NCBI RefSeq assembly: GCF_000499385.1
Contig: NW_013651702.1
Coordinates: forward strand, 1-17,902
Source: Eimeria necatrix
Taxonomy: Eukaryota; Apicomplexa; Conoidasida; Eucoccidiorida; Eimeriidae
Length of the DNA: 17,902 nucleotides
Direction: 5' to 3'
A model generated the notes under the pieces. The model was not told the origin of the DNA. It made no database searches and was given only the letters and a program-made list of their open reading frames with translations. The translations under genes and the position numbers were made by a program. Below, in pieces: positions 7,605-17,902 of this stretch. Each line of letters starts with the position of its first letter. Positions within the stretch are counted from its first letter, which is position 1.

Positions 7605-9900
7605 TCAAGTGGGCCCCTCCTGGGGAAGGGCCTCCATGTACTTCTTGCATGCGCGGCGCAGGTTGTCCACCCAGCTCACGGGGGCTCTCGCGGCTGTGGA
7701 GTTCACCAGCCACTGCACAAACGCATGCAGAAGTGCAATTGTTGCCAAGTCATCATCAGGCCTCTTTAAAGTCCAGAAAGAGGCCTTTTGTTCACCCATT
7801 AAGTGCTGCCAGATGCATATATATGAAGGGAAATGCGTACGCGTATATCCACAGGCATGCACCAGTGCTGCATGCACATTTAAGTCTTTAACATAAATAT
7901 ATACATGCATATATCACTACGCATGCACGTGTCAATGCGGTACACAGAGCTTGTGAACATGTGCACGCCGTGCAATTATAGCGATCCCCAAAACCTGCAC
8001 TTCTTTTCTGTGATCTTCCAGCCAGGAGGCTCCATTGGCTGCCGCCACTTATCACACTTGCTCATACAAGAAGAAGAGAGAGATAAGTTTTAGCAGAGTT
8101 TATTGGCCAAAGCTCAGCCGCTTTTTGTACCTTTGGAAGTAAGCCTTTCACATCTGTCTGCGCCACAATAAACAGCGAAGAAGAATTGGGGTCGCTTGAG
8201 CTCCGTCGCATGAGGTAGCCTGAAGACAACAAGAAGGGCATATTGACAGAACAAGCTTTTGAATTCTCTTAAATGATTCAACAAGAGACCAAGGTGAGAT
8301 CCCTCCTACTTATTTGCTGCAACAAATTGGTCTACGTTAGGCAGCCCAAAGTGCAAAAAAGGGATCAGGAAGCACCAGAAATGAGAGTTTCTGCGCGCAC
8401 GCAGCCCGACTGCTCTGGAATCGAAGGATGGTCAGCAGATCTGCAAAACAAGCCTAAATCTGAAGAGCTATTTCATGACGTCGGAGCTCCAGAAAACCCT
8501 AAAATTCAAAATAAAAATGTGAACCCTCAACTCTCTGAGTGCTCAGCCGAGCAGCAAGGACTGGTCTGAAACAAAATGTTCCTTCAATTCAACGAATGCA
8601 TCGAGAGCAGTCAGTATCACCTCAACATCATCTTGACGACTCCTTCTTCAGGCTTTTCGACCGTCCGCCGCCACTGCAGCAAATAGATAATGATTAGGCA
8701 CAGCAATACATCCACCAGCACGCCTGTCATAGTGGTGCTATAATGAGAAATTCTGCCCTCTTGCGCAGTCGCGTAACTCGCCAGTCTATTTTGCTGCTAG
8801 TTTACCTCCTGAAACGCTGCAGTCTGCAGCTGGGAATTGGAATTACAATGAAACGGGGACCGATATCAATACAGATGAAAAACGTAGCAGCTTTGTACTG
8901 ATACATGCTACGTGCTTTCATAGATATAGATGCTTTCTACCTAGTACACGGGTAAGATGCACGTGCAACTCCCGCTGCGTTGCAGCACAAAGGAGGTGAC
9001 TCACCTGTAAAAAATCCCGATTTGAAATTGGAAAAGGTGCCTTCATCACGCAGTATATCATTTCACAGCCGTCAACATCGCTTTCTACGATGCGATAGTC
9101 TGCGAATGTTGTGTCCCTGAGCGGCCAACAGCAACTCAACCGGCTTGAGCAATGGGGAGTTCAGCGTTGGAGGCAGGAGTTTAGGACTTGTAATTCCGGA
9201 TTTAAGGGTGTAAATGTTTTTTGCCACGGAAGTCGTGGGCTTAAAGCCCTGACTGGTGGCTAGCTAAGCGTACCACTTGAGCCTGCATTCGACATCTCTT
9301 ATGTTTCGGCTGAGCACAGCCAGAGGAATTCCATCAAACTTTGCGTAGGCCTTGACTATAACAACAGGAGAATTCGGAGAAATGTATTTGTAAACACTAA
9401 TTAGAGGCTGGTCGACCGTCTGCTCCCAAGAAGGATCACTCGGGTCGTGCTTTTCTCGTTCTTCCAAGAATTGAAATTCATACGGAGCGCTGCGACGAGC
9501 ACAAGCACCTCAGAAACGCAGTTTCATGTGTTGCTCGCTTGCTTAGTCCGCTACACTTGCCCGCCAAATGTTTCATTTAATCGGTTTATCTTTCTAGTTC
9601 GTCTTTATTTCCAATACCTATGACTCCCTCGAATGGCTGCCACCCGCAGTAGTGAGCTACCTAAGAATCTTGAGATGCAAAATTCAGGAAACAGCCGCAA
9701 CTTAAGGGAAATGCAGTGGCTTACATTGGAGTTTGATGCTTCAGCGTGATGTCGAAGTTAATTAAATCTTCGTAGTTTTTAAACAGACGAGCCGGGGCCT
9801 CTACGCGCACGCACCTAGCAACTCTACACATGGCTAAATGAGCTTCCCGTTTTCTGCTACCCAGGCTGCCGGTTGCGGAGTCCTTCCTTGTGGAAGGGTG
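7605..9900 (-). other. START lipid-binding domain of gene B (exons 13-19)
   Basis: Seven exons from 9900 to 7605, with the domain itself starting near RLFKNYEDL, show the START signature in order. ISVYKYISPNSPVVIVKAYA is the early beta-strand region. RNIRDVECRLKWDTTF forms across the 9274/9116 junction and matches the usual R.KWD pattern. CEMIYCVMKAPFPISNRDFL matches Y..M+.PFP.SNRD. Then come WRRTVEKPEEGVVKMMLRS, ADHPSIPEQSGCVRAE, SGYLMRRSS...LFIVAQTDVKGLLPK and the C-terminal helix WLVNSTAARAPVSWVDNLRR. This resembles the PCTP/StARD-like branch in motif style. Ligand specificity cannot be read from the sequence. The fit of every splice phase to the known order of the fold is the main evidence that the exons belong together. 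Confidence 0.92.
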
Positions 9901-12900
9901 CTGCAAAAGTCTTAAAATCCCTTTGGTTTTAGGCCAGCTTCGTCCTACCTTCCCCCTTGCTTTCTTGCACAGATTGTCTCCTCACAGTGTCTTCTCCTAA
10001 GTGGACATCCACATTCAGTTCCCTTTCGATGAACGGGAGAGAGACAAAGGGTGCAGCAAATGCAAAAAGAAAACACTCCAGTCAGCCACCCCACTCTCTC
10101 ACAGCCCTACCATTTGCAGCCTCTGCGTTCGTGTCTTCTTGCTGATGCCTCGAGGCTCTGGAACTGCTCCTGGTGGCGCTGGGGGCGGAGGAGGCTTTCC
10201 GTCGCTGCTGCGGCAGCAGCTGCTGCTGCTGCTTCTTGTTGATGGGAGAAGGCGGAGGCACAGCAAGCTGTTTGGTGGGCGAAGCCGTCGCTGATGAGTT
10301 CGTTCCTTCAACTGTCCACGGCGCTGCTCGCTCTACAGAAAAGCCCTGGCTGAGCGCTACGTTGAAATTCTCCAAAGGCCGGAACTCCCCCTAAGTCCCG
10401 CAGCCACAGGGGAGCACATTCACGTATGATTCACTGCGGATATGAAGTGTGAGGAGCTTGGAAATAGGAAGGCGCTGAGTTGACGTGGCTCCTGGGCCAG
10501 CTTTTGGTATTTTGTTTGTAGTTGCTGCGCATTTTGGAAAGAAGTGTAGGGACATGAGATGTTGTCAGTGAGTGAATGAAATAAATTATGTCACTCTGAG
10601 CATATCTGAGCTCAGCAGCATTTGATTGCTTACTGCAAGGGTATCCTGGCCAGTTTTTTCCCTTTCTTCCTTCTCATTTGATCCATCAGTTTCCACAGGG
10701 CTGTCTGAAATGGCGTCAGTAAAAGAGCCGCCATCAGAGGCATCGCCGTTCCGTCCCACAGTGCAATCCCTGTGCAGCGCTGATAAGACAACACTCTCCA
10801 GCCCCCTCAAACATCCATTTCCACCACTTTTACGCACACCGAAAGTCATAAAAAACCCATCTTTTCCCTAAGACAAATCTAGACTGAAATCACATATCAT
10901 TCGTGAGCATGCAAGAGGTTAAACGGCGGCGCTACTCTAGGAAAAAGTGGGTCTAGTCCGCCTTGTGGTGAATAGGGGGGCAACCGAAAGAAACCGACTG
11001 CATCCTACTGCCTATTGTTTGCGCACATTGCAGAAGATCGCCGCCTTTCATTACAAAAGTTTGCACCCCTTGGCTGTTATCGGCGTAGAAAAGGCAGCGC
11101 TCGGTTCTCTCGTCCTGCAGCAAGCGGAGGATTCTCTAGGCCTTTGCCAGCATTCTCATTAGTGCCGTTGCCAGTGCTTACACGAAAATAAGTGCAAATG
11201 CTTCAATTAGTGCGATGATGAAGCCCAAAAAGGATCATACAGTGCACAACCAGTCCAGCAAACCCTGATGTGAATGCACCTTTTCCTTGCTGAAACAAGA
11301 ATGCTGCAAGTTGCCACGGCAGAGCACACGGGCTAAATCTCACAGCAATACGCGCACATGCATCTTCTTAACACTTTGTTAATCTGCTTACGATTCTCGC
11401 CTGTCTTGAGTTTGGCGTTTTCGCCCTTTGAAATATCTTTTGAATGTCGGGGTCGTTCAACATGCCGATCATGCGCTCCAACACAGGATGATTTCGTCTC
11501 TTCCTGCTCCACACAACAAAGCAAATAATTATCATCCCGTTTTATCAAATTTACGCATGCACACCGAAGTAAGCCATAACTCAGAAGAATTCGATGCCTT
11601 TACAATGATGGATTAAGGTGAACTGAGTTCCGTGGCTGCCCATATATCGTGCATGAATTTGCCTTGAATCCCACTGAGCTACTTCACAAGAAATACAGCA
11701 CTTTTCGTCTAAGACTCCTGAGACGGCGAAGGTGCTGCACTAAGCAGCGAGACACTAAGGGCAAGTTCGTGATTCCAAGTTCAGCTGAAATCTGTGGGTC
11801 TGTGCTGCTACGGCCTTCTCTGATGCTTGTCATTGTTCGCTTCACCTTAGGCTCGCTGCACATTGTGTGCAGACGTAACAGACAAGAGCACACATGTAGA
11901 TTTCGTTTCTCGTCATTTGTTCAAAGTGGGCGTCGAAGTAGTCGAGGTAAAGCCACAGGCAGTGCCCAACATCATCGCGGCTCCTGCGGCGCTCGTACAA
12001 ACATGAGAAAGCTATCTTGGGTTACTTCATAATTTGAGTTTAGTAAGCACAGTGATCACCGATACAGTTGACAAGAACTATCTTAACGAGTCTGCTCTGC
12101 TGCAGCAAAGTGCAAAGTTATCCGGAGCAGGAGAACCCGTTCTAGTTTCCCATATGCCTCAGCCGAGGAAGATTATTCCCGATGAGCTCACAAAAACGAA
12201 TAGAGGAGTCTCAGTTGCGCGCGAGCAGTTTTAGAGATGTCCCCTAAGCGAGCCAACACCTTGAAAACGCAGTACAGAGAAGGCACTTTGGAATATGGTG
12301 AAGAGTTGCACTGCTTCATGCGCTCCGCGCAGAGGGAGTTAAAATGAGTAAATAAAAACATTATTTTCCCTTCAAATGGATGATTTTGCCACTTTAAAAG
12401 CAAATGCATACTTTATAGAGGAAGCAGCAACAAATCTTTTCACATTCGCGTGGCGCCCGCAGAAGCACCTCTGTGGAGCATAAGCAATGCAGTGCATCAG
12501 CATTTGTCTGCAGAGCTGTTTGGCTTAAACTGATTATTTGCTGCTTCTAGAAGCTCCTACTTCATATTCCACGACGACCTTGAAGATGAGTTGCAGCTGC
12601 GCGTTGCTGCTGGCGAAGTGGTAGCCGGCCCAGCGGACCAAATGGTATATTTTTTTCTGCAAAGCCACGCAAGGGAAAGTCAGAGCCAACGCACTCTTGG
12701 CTGGTCTATCTCTGTAGAAAGACACTTCACGCTTCGCAGCTGCAGCAGCAACGCTTGGTCGAAAAAGCTGCTGCAGCAGCGGCAGCAGCCGCTGCAGTTC
12801 TGCTGCACCTTCTGCTGCGTCGCTGCAGATGTCTTTCTCCGCAGGCGACACAAGTCGTTCGCCATTGCCAAGCCAAAGCCAAGGACGCCTCCGAAGAAAA

Positions 12901-13718
12901 ACCCAACTAGCATCATGAAAGGCCCCCATGGCATGAGAAGCACGACAAAACCTGCACAGCCGCTAAAACCCTAAACCCTAAACCCTAAACCCTAAACCCT
13001 AAACCCTACACTCTCGACACTGCACTGCGGAGCTCCCAACGAGCTCTCGCAAGACATTCCAACCCTTCTAGAAGCAAAGGAATCCCCGAAAAGACTTGAA
13101 GTGCGCATTTCAAGAGTGGCCCACCGCCCGCCATGTTGACTGTCCACTCCGTCGTCGTTGAGCGAAACGGAAAAAGGCTCTGCGCCCGCCTCGAGTAGGC
13201 CAATTCGAACTCCTCGCATTCAGGAATGTCTGCAGCGTCCTGTCCGGCGCGAGAAGCCCAATACTTCAAGTACCTGCGGACTTGCAAAAAGGCGATTAGT
13301 GCTCACCATGTCAGTCTGCGCCGGCTTCGCCTCGAGCATTCACATTCCCTGTTGTTTCCCTGCATCTGGGCTGTGGGGAAGCAGCTTCTAAAGGACTTTC
13401 CGAGTCTATTGATGCCACTTACCCCCTGGGAACTGCAGAACTCGCTATGCTTTCCATTGCTTTCTTAGACAACGGGCTGCCGCTCGGGCTGCAGGCGTTT
13501 CGCGCGCCGCCGCGGCCCCCCCCAATGCAGATGCTGCTGCAAGAGTCATTTCTTTCGCTTTCTGCAGTCACCTGCTTGGGAGGCGGACGGCCCGCTGCTG
13601 GTGGGGCCTGCGTTTGGCCCTTTTCCGATTCTGCTGCGCTTTGAAGCGGCTCCTCCGAGTGAATGACAATGCGACAAGGGGGTGACAGTGCAGGTGGTGC
13701 ATTCTTGCCTGTCTTCAT
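7605..13718 (-). CDS. Gene B: membrane-anchored START-domain lipid-transfer protein, multi-exon
   Basis: A split gene on the minus strand, read from 13718 down to the TGA at 7607-7605. Exons (high to low): 13718-13423, 13273-13026, 12951-12809, 12656-12561, 12468-12412, 12322-12260, 11983-11892, 11784-11697, 11503-11392, 11114-11055, 10867-10634, 10390-10103, 9900-9725, 9489-9274, 9116-9005, 8673-8621, 8440-8376, 8219-8131, 7712-7605. That is about 865 aa, with probably one more exon missing at 12090-12260. From 10867 to 7605 every junction agrees in phase and I am confident; from 11983 upward it is good; exons 12468-12412 and 12322-12260 are weak. The product starts with a Ser/Pro/Lys-rich tail, has one transmembrane helix (PWGPFMMLVGFFFGGVLGFG) followed by a basic stretch, then helical regions such as HPVLERMIGMLNDPDIQKIF, an acidic and a Gln/Pro-rich linker, and a START domain to the end. 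START proteins bind one lipid in a hydrophobic cavity and move or sense it between membranes. The first in-frame ATG at 13718-13716 is taken as the start; upstream exons cannot be excluded. Confidence 0.82.
12075..12157 (-). other. Possible additional exon of gene B
   Basis: After an acceptor-like AG at 12158 the minus strand is open and reads AYGKLERVLLLRITLHFAAA, a plausible helix, before a stop. A donor giving the required phase for the exon at 11983 was not found convincingly. This is the weakest part of the gene B model. Confidence 0.3.
12952..13025 (-). other. Intron of gene B made largely of TTTAGGG repeats
   Basis: On the minus strand about six TTTAGGG units fill most of a roughly 74-nt interval (arrays at about 12965-13008). 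It lies between exon ...WELRS and the transmembrane exon FVVLLMPWG. The acceptor CTGTGCAG at 12952 is good. The donor is uncertain (GTGCAG at 13025 keeps the frame), but the TAG stops in the heptamers mean the array cannot be coding in this frame. Confidence 0.65.
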
Positions 13719-15727
13719 CGTTGAGTTGTCCTTGTGAACAGGCAAGCACAGCAGCAGCAAGACGGGCGTTTCAGCGGCTGCTGGGTTTTCGTCACACACA
13801 CTTTCGGCTGTTTGTTTGCAGTGACCCTCCTGTCCTCATTTCTGGGCAGAGACAAAGCGGGAAAGACGAATCCTTTCAAGAGATGCAGCACTGAGGCGCC
13901 TAGTGCAGTAATTCCTTCATACTTACACGCACTGTACGCCTCTTGGCAATGGCGCTAACAGCCAAAGCTCAAAAACTTCGGGATTCTCACCTTTTGCGGA
14001 AACTTTGGTCTTAGCTATAAGCCGGACCAGCGTAGTCCACCTCGGAAGGCATCCAGTGACGAAGTTACTCCGTAAATCCTCATGTCGTGGCTACTCAAGT
14101 GTGGAGAAGAGTCGAGGATGACGCCTCTTAGGCAATTGCAGAAGCCATCCCATTCAGCAGAAATTCACACGAAACCACGAATTGGACTCAAAATGGCCGC
14201 ATGTTCTGGTGCTGTCAAATTCGTTTTGTGTCAATAAAAGCGAACTCGTGCTTTTTCGTACTATGATCTCCAGCGGAGTGGGGTATTCTAGGAGAAAAAC
14301 ACATGCGCTCGCCGTAGTGCTTCGAAAAAACAGTCCGGAGCATTAGTAGACTTTACTTCTGGTCATTTAATATGAAAGGACTAGGGGAATAACTGAAGGG
14401 ACAACGGATGCTAACACAAATATCGAAACAACCACCGGTGCCGTCTCTTCGAGTCACCGCGAACTTCCACCAAAAAATACGAGGCTCCAGCCTCATTTAA
14501 TTAATTATTACTCAAAAATGAACAAACAATTCCTGAATAGTGCGAATTTTGGCCCCAACTCTGCAATTTTACCAGTTGCATGTGGCGGCTGTCAAAACTA
14601 TGATGCGAGCCTACTACCTCGGTTTCACGTTCACGGAATTTTCGCCTACTTGATGACGTTGAATAAACTGTTGAAAATAGCAAATATGGCTTTTTTACTG
14701 CGAAGACCAGATATTGCGCCTATTTTTTCGTTCGAGAAGCCCAAGAAAAAGAGCTCTGTGTTACTGCGTGCCCTTCGCTCCCTTGGTAAGATCAATGACC
14801 CACAATGTCAGTCAGTCTCTAGCTACGTTGAAAGCGAACGCGTTTAAGGAAAAGATGAAGTCTGGATCTACTGGGATCCTAGTGTGTGTAACTCTGATAC
14901 AAGCAGAGTCCACCGGCAGAAGCCATACACCAAGAACGTACAAATTTACTCTAAAAGCCCAGCGACTAGTGAACTTTCAGGCCTCTTTGCCAGATGAGCT
15001 CCGCGTTCCTCAAGTCCTGGCCTTCTTATTATGGAAGTGCGTAAATTGATTCGCTTCTTGACTGATGCCAAGGCTCATCATGGCTTCGCTGCGGGCGCTG
15101 CACATATTCCCCACAAAAGCTAGTTCAAACTGTGAAAGCGCAGCTGCAATAGACTTCTTAAAAGAAATTCAATATGTCCAATGATCTCCCGAACAAGCTA
15201 TTGCCACTGCAGCAGTCACGCATGGCAAGTTCAGCACGTTCCTCACCTCGTCTTCACTTACTCAAGCGAAGTTTCTAATGGCATGGCAGCTAGGAAAAGT
15301 CTGAGAATTACAGCAACCCGTGGGAAGACCCATTTTAAGGCAGTGTCTAGGAGTCGAGCACTTGTCTCTTTCGTGTATGAAGGACAAATTTGCCTACATG
15401 AGTAGCAGCTCCTTGCATGGCAAGGAACCAACAGCGCTTATAAAAGAGTTTTGAGATACAAATATCATTCCAAAGATTCTTTTTTACACTCTTAGGAGAG
15501 CATTGTGTGCAATTTTTTGGCAAGCTTTGAGGCTGCACTTTTTGCAGCCGAGAACCACATGAATGCGGCTTTAGGCTAGTAATACGGACGCGATTACTAT
15601 AGGGACCTCTGACGGTGATTCAGAGGCTATCAATGCTCGAGGTGTGACCTTCACTCAGATTAATACCCACCCAGTCCATCTTGACTGTGGAGGTGGTTGG
15701 GAATAGCAGAATGTTAGAAGAGAAGGT
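13719..15727. other. Intergenic region between genes B and C
   Basis: About 2 kb between the start of gene B and the end of gene C. No repeats of the R-segment type are present. One ATG-started frame of 109 codons on plus (14518-14847, context aaaaATGaac) has no recognisable content and I do not call it a gene. The upstream part (13719-14000) probably holds the gene B promoter. Confidence 0.5.
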
Positions 15728-17047
15728 CTAGGAAATGAAGTCCAAATGGGCCTGTATCTTGCTCATGGAGGACTCGCTGTTGCGCCCGTGTATACCCTGA
15801 ATTGCTTGTATGGAATTTGGGGATAATTCATGATAATGGTGCACGGACTTACCACTAAGTATGCCCGCAATGCAAGTCGTGGATCATTAATGTCATCAAG
15901 CAGCCGTGGCTTCAAAGCTGCCAAAATAGGTTCAGCCTGCACGTCGTTTAGTATTGAGTTTAGGTGGGAAATGAAGATGGCCGAGGGCTTCTTACGAGGC
16001 TGATTATGTCTGGTCCCAGCAAAGATATAAGTATTTCTCGTAGAGCTGCTCTCAGCATGATGTGCTGACGGCTGTACGAAAAGATGAATACGGAGAGAGC
16101 GAGGAGCCCTGTTTGGGAGTGGGCTGTAAAAACGTTGTTATTCAGGCGACTGGTGCTGGAGTTTCTTACTGCAGTCAATTAAGCTGTTGCAGTGTAAAAA
16201 GGCCAGAAGGCGACCGCAAGTTTCTCGGTCAAGCAGCAGCTCTTCACGAACATTGAAGAGCTGCTTGGTCAAATATTCGAAAGCGGCAATATGAAGGAAG
16301 TCCAGTACATCCAGAGCGGTGGCTCTCTGTAAATGCTGAGCACATGAGGTCTGAGGTTCTAAAAGGGAGAAGCGGGGGCCGTACGCTAAACGAGAAGCCG
16401 TCCGTAGAGCTCAGGCACGCGAACACTGCAGTTTCCAGCCAGGCCAGCATCTGCGGCGCGCAGGTGTGTTCGAGATTCATCATTTTCTGTGTTGGCCGCG
16501 CAGAGTCGGTGCAGCTGGCTGAGAGGGGCGCAGGCGAAGTTGGACCCACTAGGAAGTCGTCGTGGTCCGCTTCGTTGCTCTGGGACTCAAACTGAAGCGC
16601 CAACACTCCTAAGCTTCAGTGGTGGCAGCGAAGGAGCGCTGCAGCTTTCGACGCGTACCTGCGCAGTGAGTTTGAGGCAGCAGCTCGCCAAGACTTGGGG
16701 CACGTCTTCCTTGGGCACGGCGGCCAGCAGCGCGTCTTGGACGATTGCGAAGCAGCGCGGGTCGCCGAAGAGCGCCGCGAGCGCCTCGCAGGCCTGCGCA
16801 GGCAGTCGTGGCCGCGGCGAAGCGGGCGAGTTCGGGCGCGCGGACTCACCTTGAACGCCGCGCGCTCGCCGTTCACGAACTGCAGCTTTCGCGCCACCAA
16901 GAAGATCCAGGCCTTCACATCGAGGAAGTCGCCGCGCGTGAGGCCCAGCGCCGTCAAAGCCGCCTGCGGAACTGCGTGCGACGACGGCGTGTCTTCCCAC
17001 GTGGCGCGGAAACTCCGGAGAAACCGAGGGTCCAGTTCGCCGGTCAT
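15728..17047 (-). CDS. Gene C: predicted alpha-helical, HEAT-like protein, seven exons
   Basis: Exons (minus strand): 17047-16850, 16793-16659, 16591-16385, 16326-16170, 16123-15996, 15936-15853, 15796-15728. They sum to 978 nt, 325 aa plus stop TAG. The start is the ATG at 17047-17045. All introns are GT..AG and short: 56, 67, 58, 46, 59 and 56 nt. Phases agree at every junction. The protein is almost all helix by eye. ACEALAALFGDPRCFAIVQD, LDVLDFLHIAAFEYL and ILAALKPRLLDDINDPRLAL look like paired amphipathic helices; the last has the L..RL.D.ND.R.AL pattern common in HEAT repeats. A Ser/Pro-rich less ordered segment lies at residues about 112-150. HEAT proteins act as scaffolds; a dynein-assembly factor type would fit a parasite with flagellated microgametes, but that is speculation. 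The border at 16385/16326 has alternatives (acceptor TTTTAG near 16359). Paired copies of the GTGTACAGAC motif lie about 125-150 bp upstream of the start. Confidence 0.74.
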
Positions 17048-17173
17048 GTCGGCGCGAAGCGAGGCGTGCGTCTTGTCAGTTAAAAGCTCCGTTCGATTGC
17101 GACAGTGCGGAATCCTTTCATCCTACCAGCGCGGAAAAGCAGAAAAGGAAAAGTGAACGGGGTTCAACCGGCC

Positions 17174-17197
17174 GTGTACGGTCTGCGGTGTACAGAC
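17174..17197 (-). promoter_or_regulatory. Two GTGTAC[A/G]G motif copies upstream of gene C
   Basis: GTGTACGGTC (17174-17183) and GTGTACAGAC (17188-17197) lie in tandem, 14 bp apart. Read toward gene C they are GTCTGTACAC-type, the same sense relative to transcription as the copy upstream of gene A. Confidence 0.45.
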
Positions 17198-17868
17198 CGA
17201 GGACGAGATCTGCCCGCGGTGTCTTCGTCATTTCAAATTCAGCCAACGCAACGCACCCGCCGCAGCAAAACGAAGTCACGATCTTCTTTCATTTCATTTT
17301 AAAATCAAATTTCCCCCGGCGCCAAGACGAAATTCTCCCGGATCCACAGAAACCCTTTCCCGCTACTTTTGATTCGCTTTCTTAACCCTTTTGGTTCCTC
17401 TTTTTCACAGACACATTCGAAAACGCTCACATTAGAATTCACGTCCTTTCATTCACCCCACTCAATAACTTAGACGAAATCGCTAAGCTCGTAAGCGTGT
17501 CAGCCGTACTTCGCCCATCTTAGGTTAGCGATCAGTAACCCAGATTTGTGCGGCATTTTCTATTGTCGCTTGCCACTCGACCACCAACTCCTGCACCGCA
17601 TTCACGGGAATGCGACCTCTCACCCAGCCTTAAAGCTTCTTTTACCACTGAGGAAAGCTGTAACTCAACTTTTCTCGAGGTATACAGCTGTTTCAATAGA
17701 CTTCCTGCAGCGGATGGCTCCGTTTCCCTTCTAGCATGTGGGCTGGTGCTGCTTCACTTAGCGTCTAGCCCTGCCCAATTTTGCAGCTAATCTGCAAGAT
17801 GGAACACGTGCGCTTGTTTTCGAAGGCGCTAAAGCCAGTACCTGCTGCAGCTGCGTCTGCAGTGCCAA
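17198..17868. other. Region upstream of gene C, no gene seen
   Basis: Mixed-composition DNA without long convincing frames, introns or repeats. I see nothing specific in it beyond the probable distal promoter of gene C. Confidence 0.5.
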
Positions 17869-17896
17869 CCCCCCCCCCCCCCCCCCCCCCCCCCCC
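17869..17896. repeat. Poly-C run of 28
   Basis: Uninterrupted C homopolymer six bases from the window end. It may be real low-complexity DNA or a sequencing or assembly edge artefact. Confidence 0.9.
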
Positions 17897-17902
17897 GCCG
17901 AA

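Noticed and set aside
7335..7769. Plus-strand frame of 144 codons
   Set aside because: It runs antisense through the last exon of gene B, whose START C-terminus is clearly on the minus strand.
14518..15049. Two overlapping plus-strand frames of about 110 codons
   Set aside because: The first has a fair ATG context, but neither has a recognisable domain, a splice partner or homologous look, and they overlap in different frames.

Overview
The window looks like nuclear DNA of a coccidian apicomplexan, most likely an Eimeria species. The evidence is a combination of features: long CAG-type trinucleotide tracts inside and outside coding sequence, homopolymer amino-acid runs in a predicted protein, scattered interstitial arrays of the heptamer AAACCCT/TTTAGGG, and multi-exon genes with GT..AG introns. 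Published work on Eimeria tenella chromosome 1 describes alternating repeat-rich (R) and repeat-poor (P) segments with exactly these repeat classes. This window appears to cross such a boundary at about 6.5-7.1 kb. The species cannot be told from the sequence alone.

Layout. Positions 1-3920 are GC-rich, repeat-rich DNA with no gene I can support: CAG tracts, a telomere-like array (about 2391-2677), a TA microsatellite (about 2750-2886) and a GGGGCCCC palindrome array (about 2993-3065). Gene A (+, 3921-6491, three or four exons) encodes a polytopic membrane protein of about 544 aa with Ser, Ala and Gly-Pro low-complexity runs. Its first intron carries a perfect inverted pair of five-unit telomere-like arrays. 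A 24-bp minisatellite (6685-6872) follows.

Gene B (-, about 13718 to 7605, roughly 20 exons) converges on gene A. Its C-terminal half is an almost complete START lipid-binding domain, reconstructed from eight consecutive exons whose splice phases all agree. Upstream exons add a glycine-rich transmembrane segment and unrecognised helical regions. One intron of gene B (12952-13025) is made largely of telomere-like heptamers. Gene C (-, 17047-15728, seven exons) encodes a predicted helical, HEAT-like protein of about 325 aa with uniformly tiny introns (46-67 nt).

A short palindrome-like motif, GTGTACAGAC or its complement GTCTGTACAC, recurs about eleven times. It lies just upstream of the starts of genes A and C and is otherwise confined to the repeat-rich part; it is a candidate cis-element. 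There is no evident operon-like or pathway link between the three genes. Genes A and B are both predicted membrane proteins, and B probably moves or senses lipid at a membrane. No tRNA, rRNA, mobile element or CRISPR array was recognised. Exon models come from reading frame, splice-site and phase consistency only, without transcripts.
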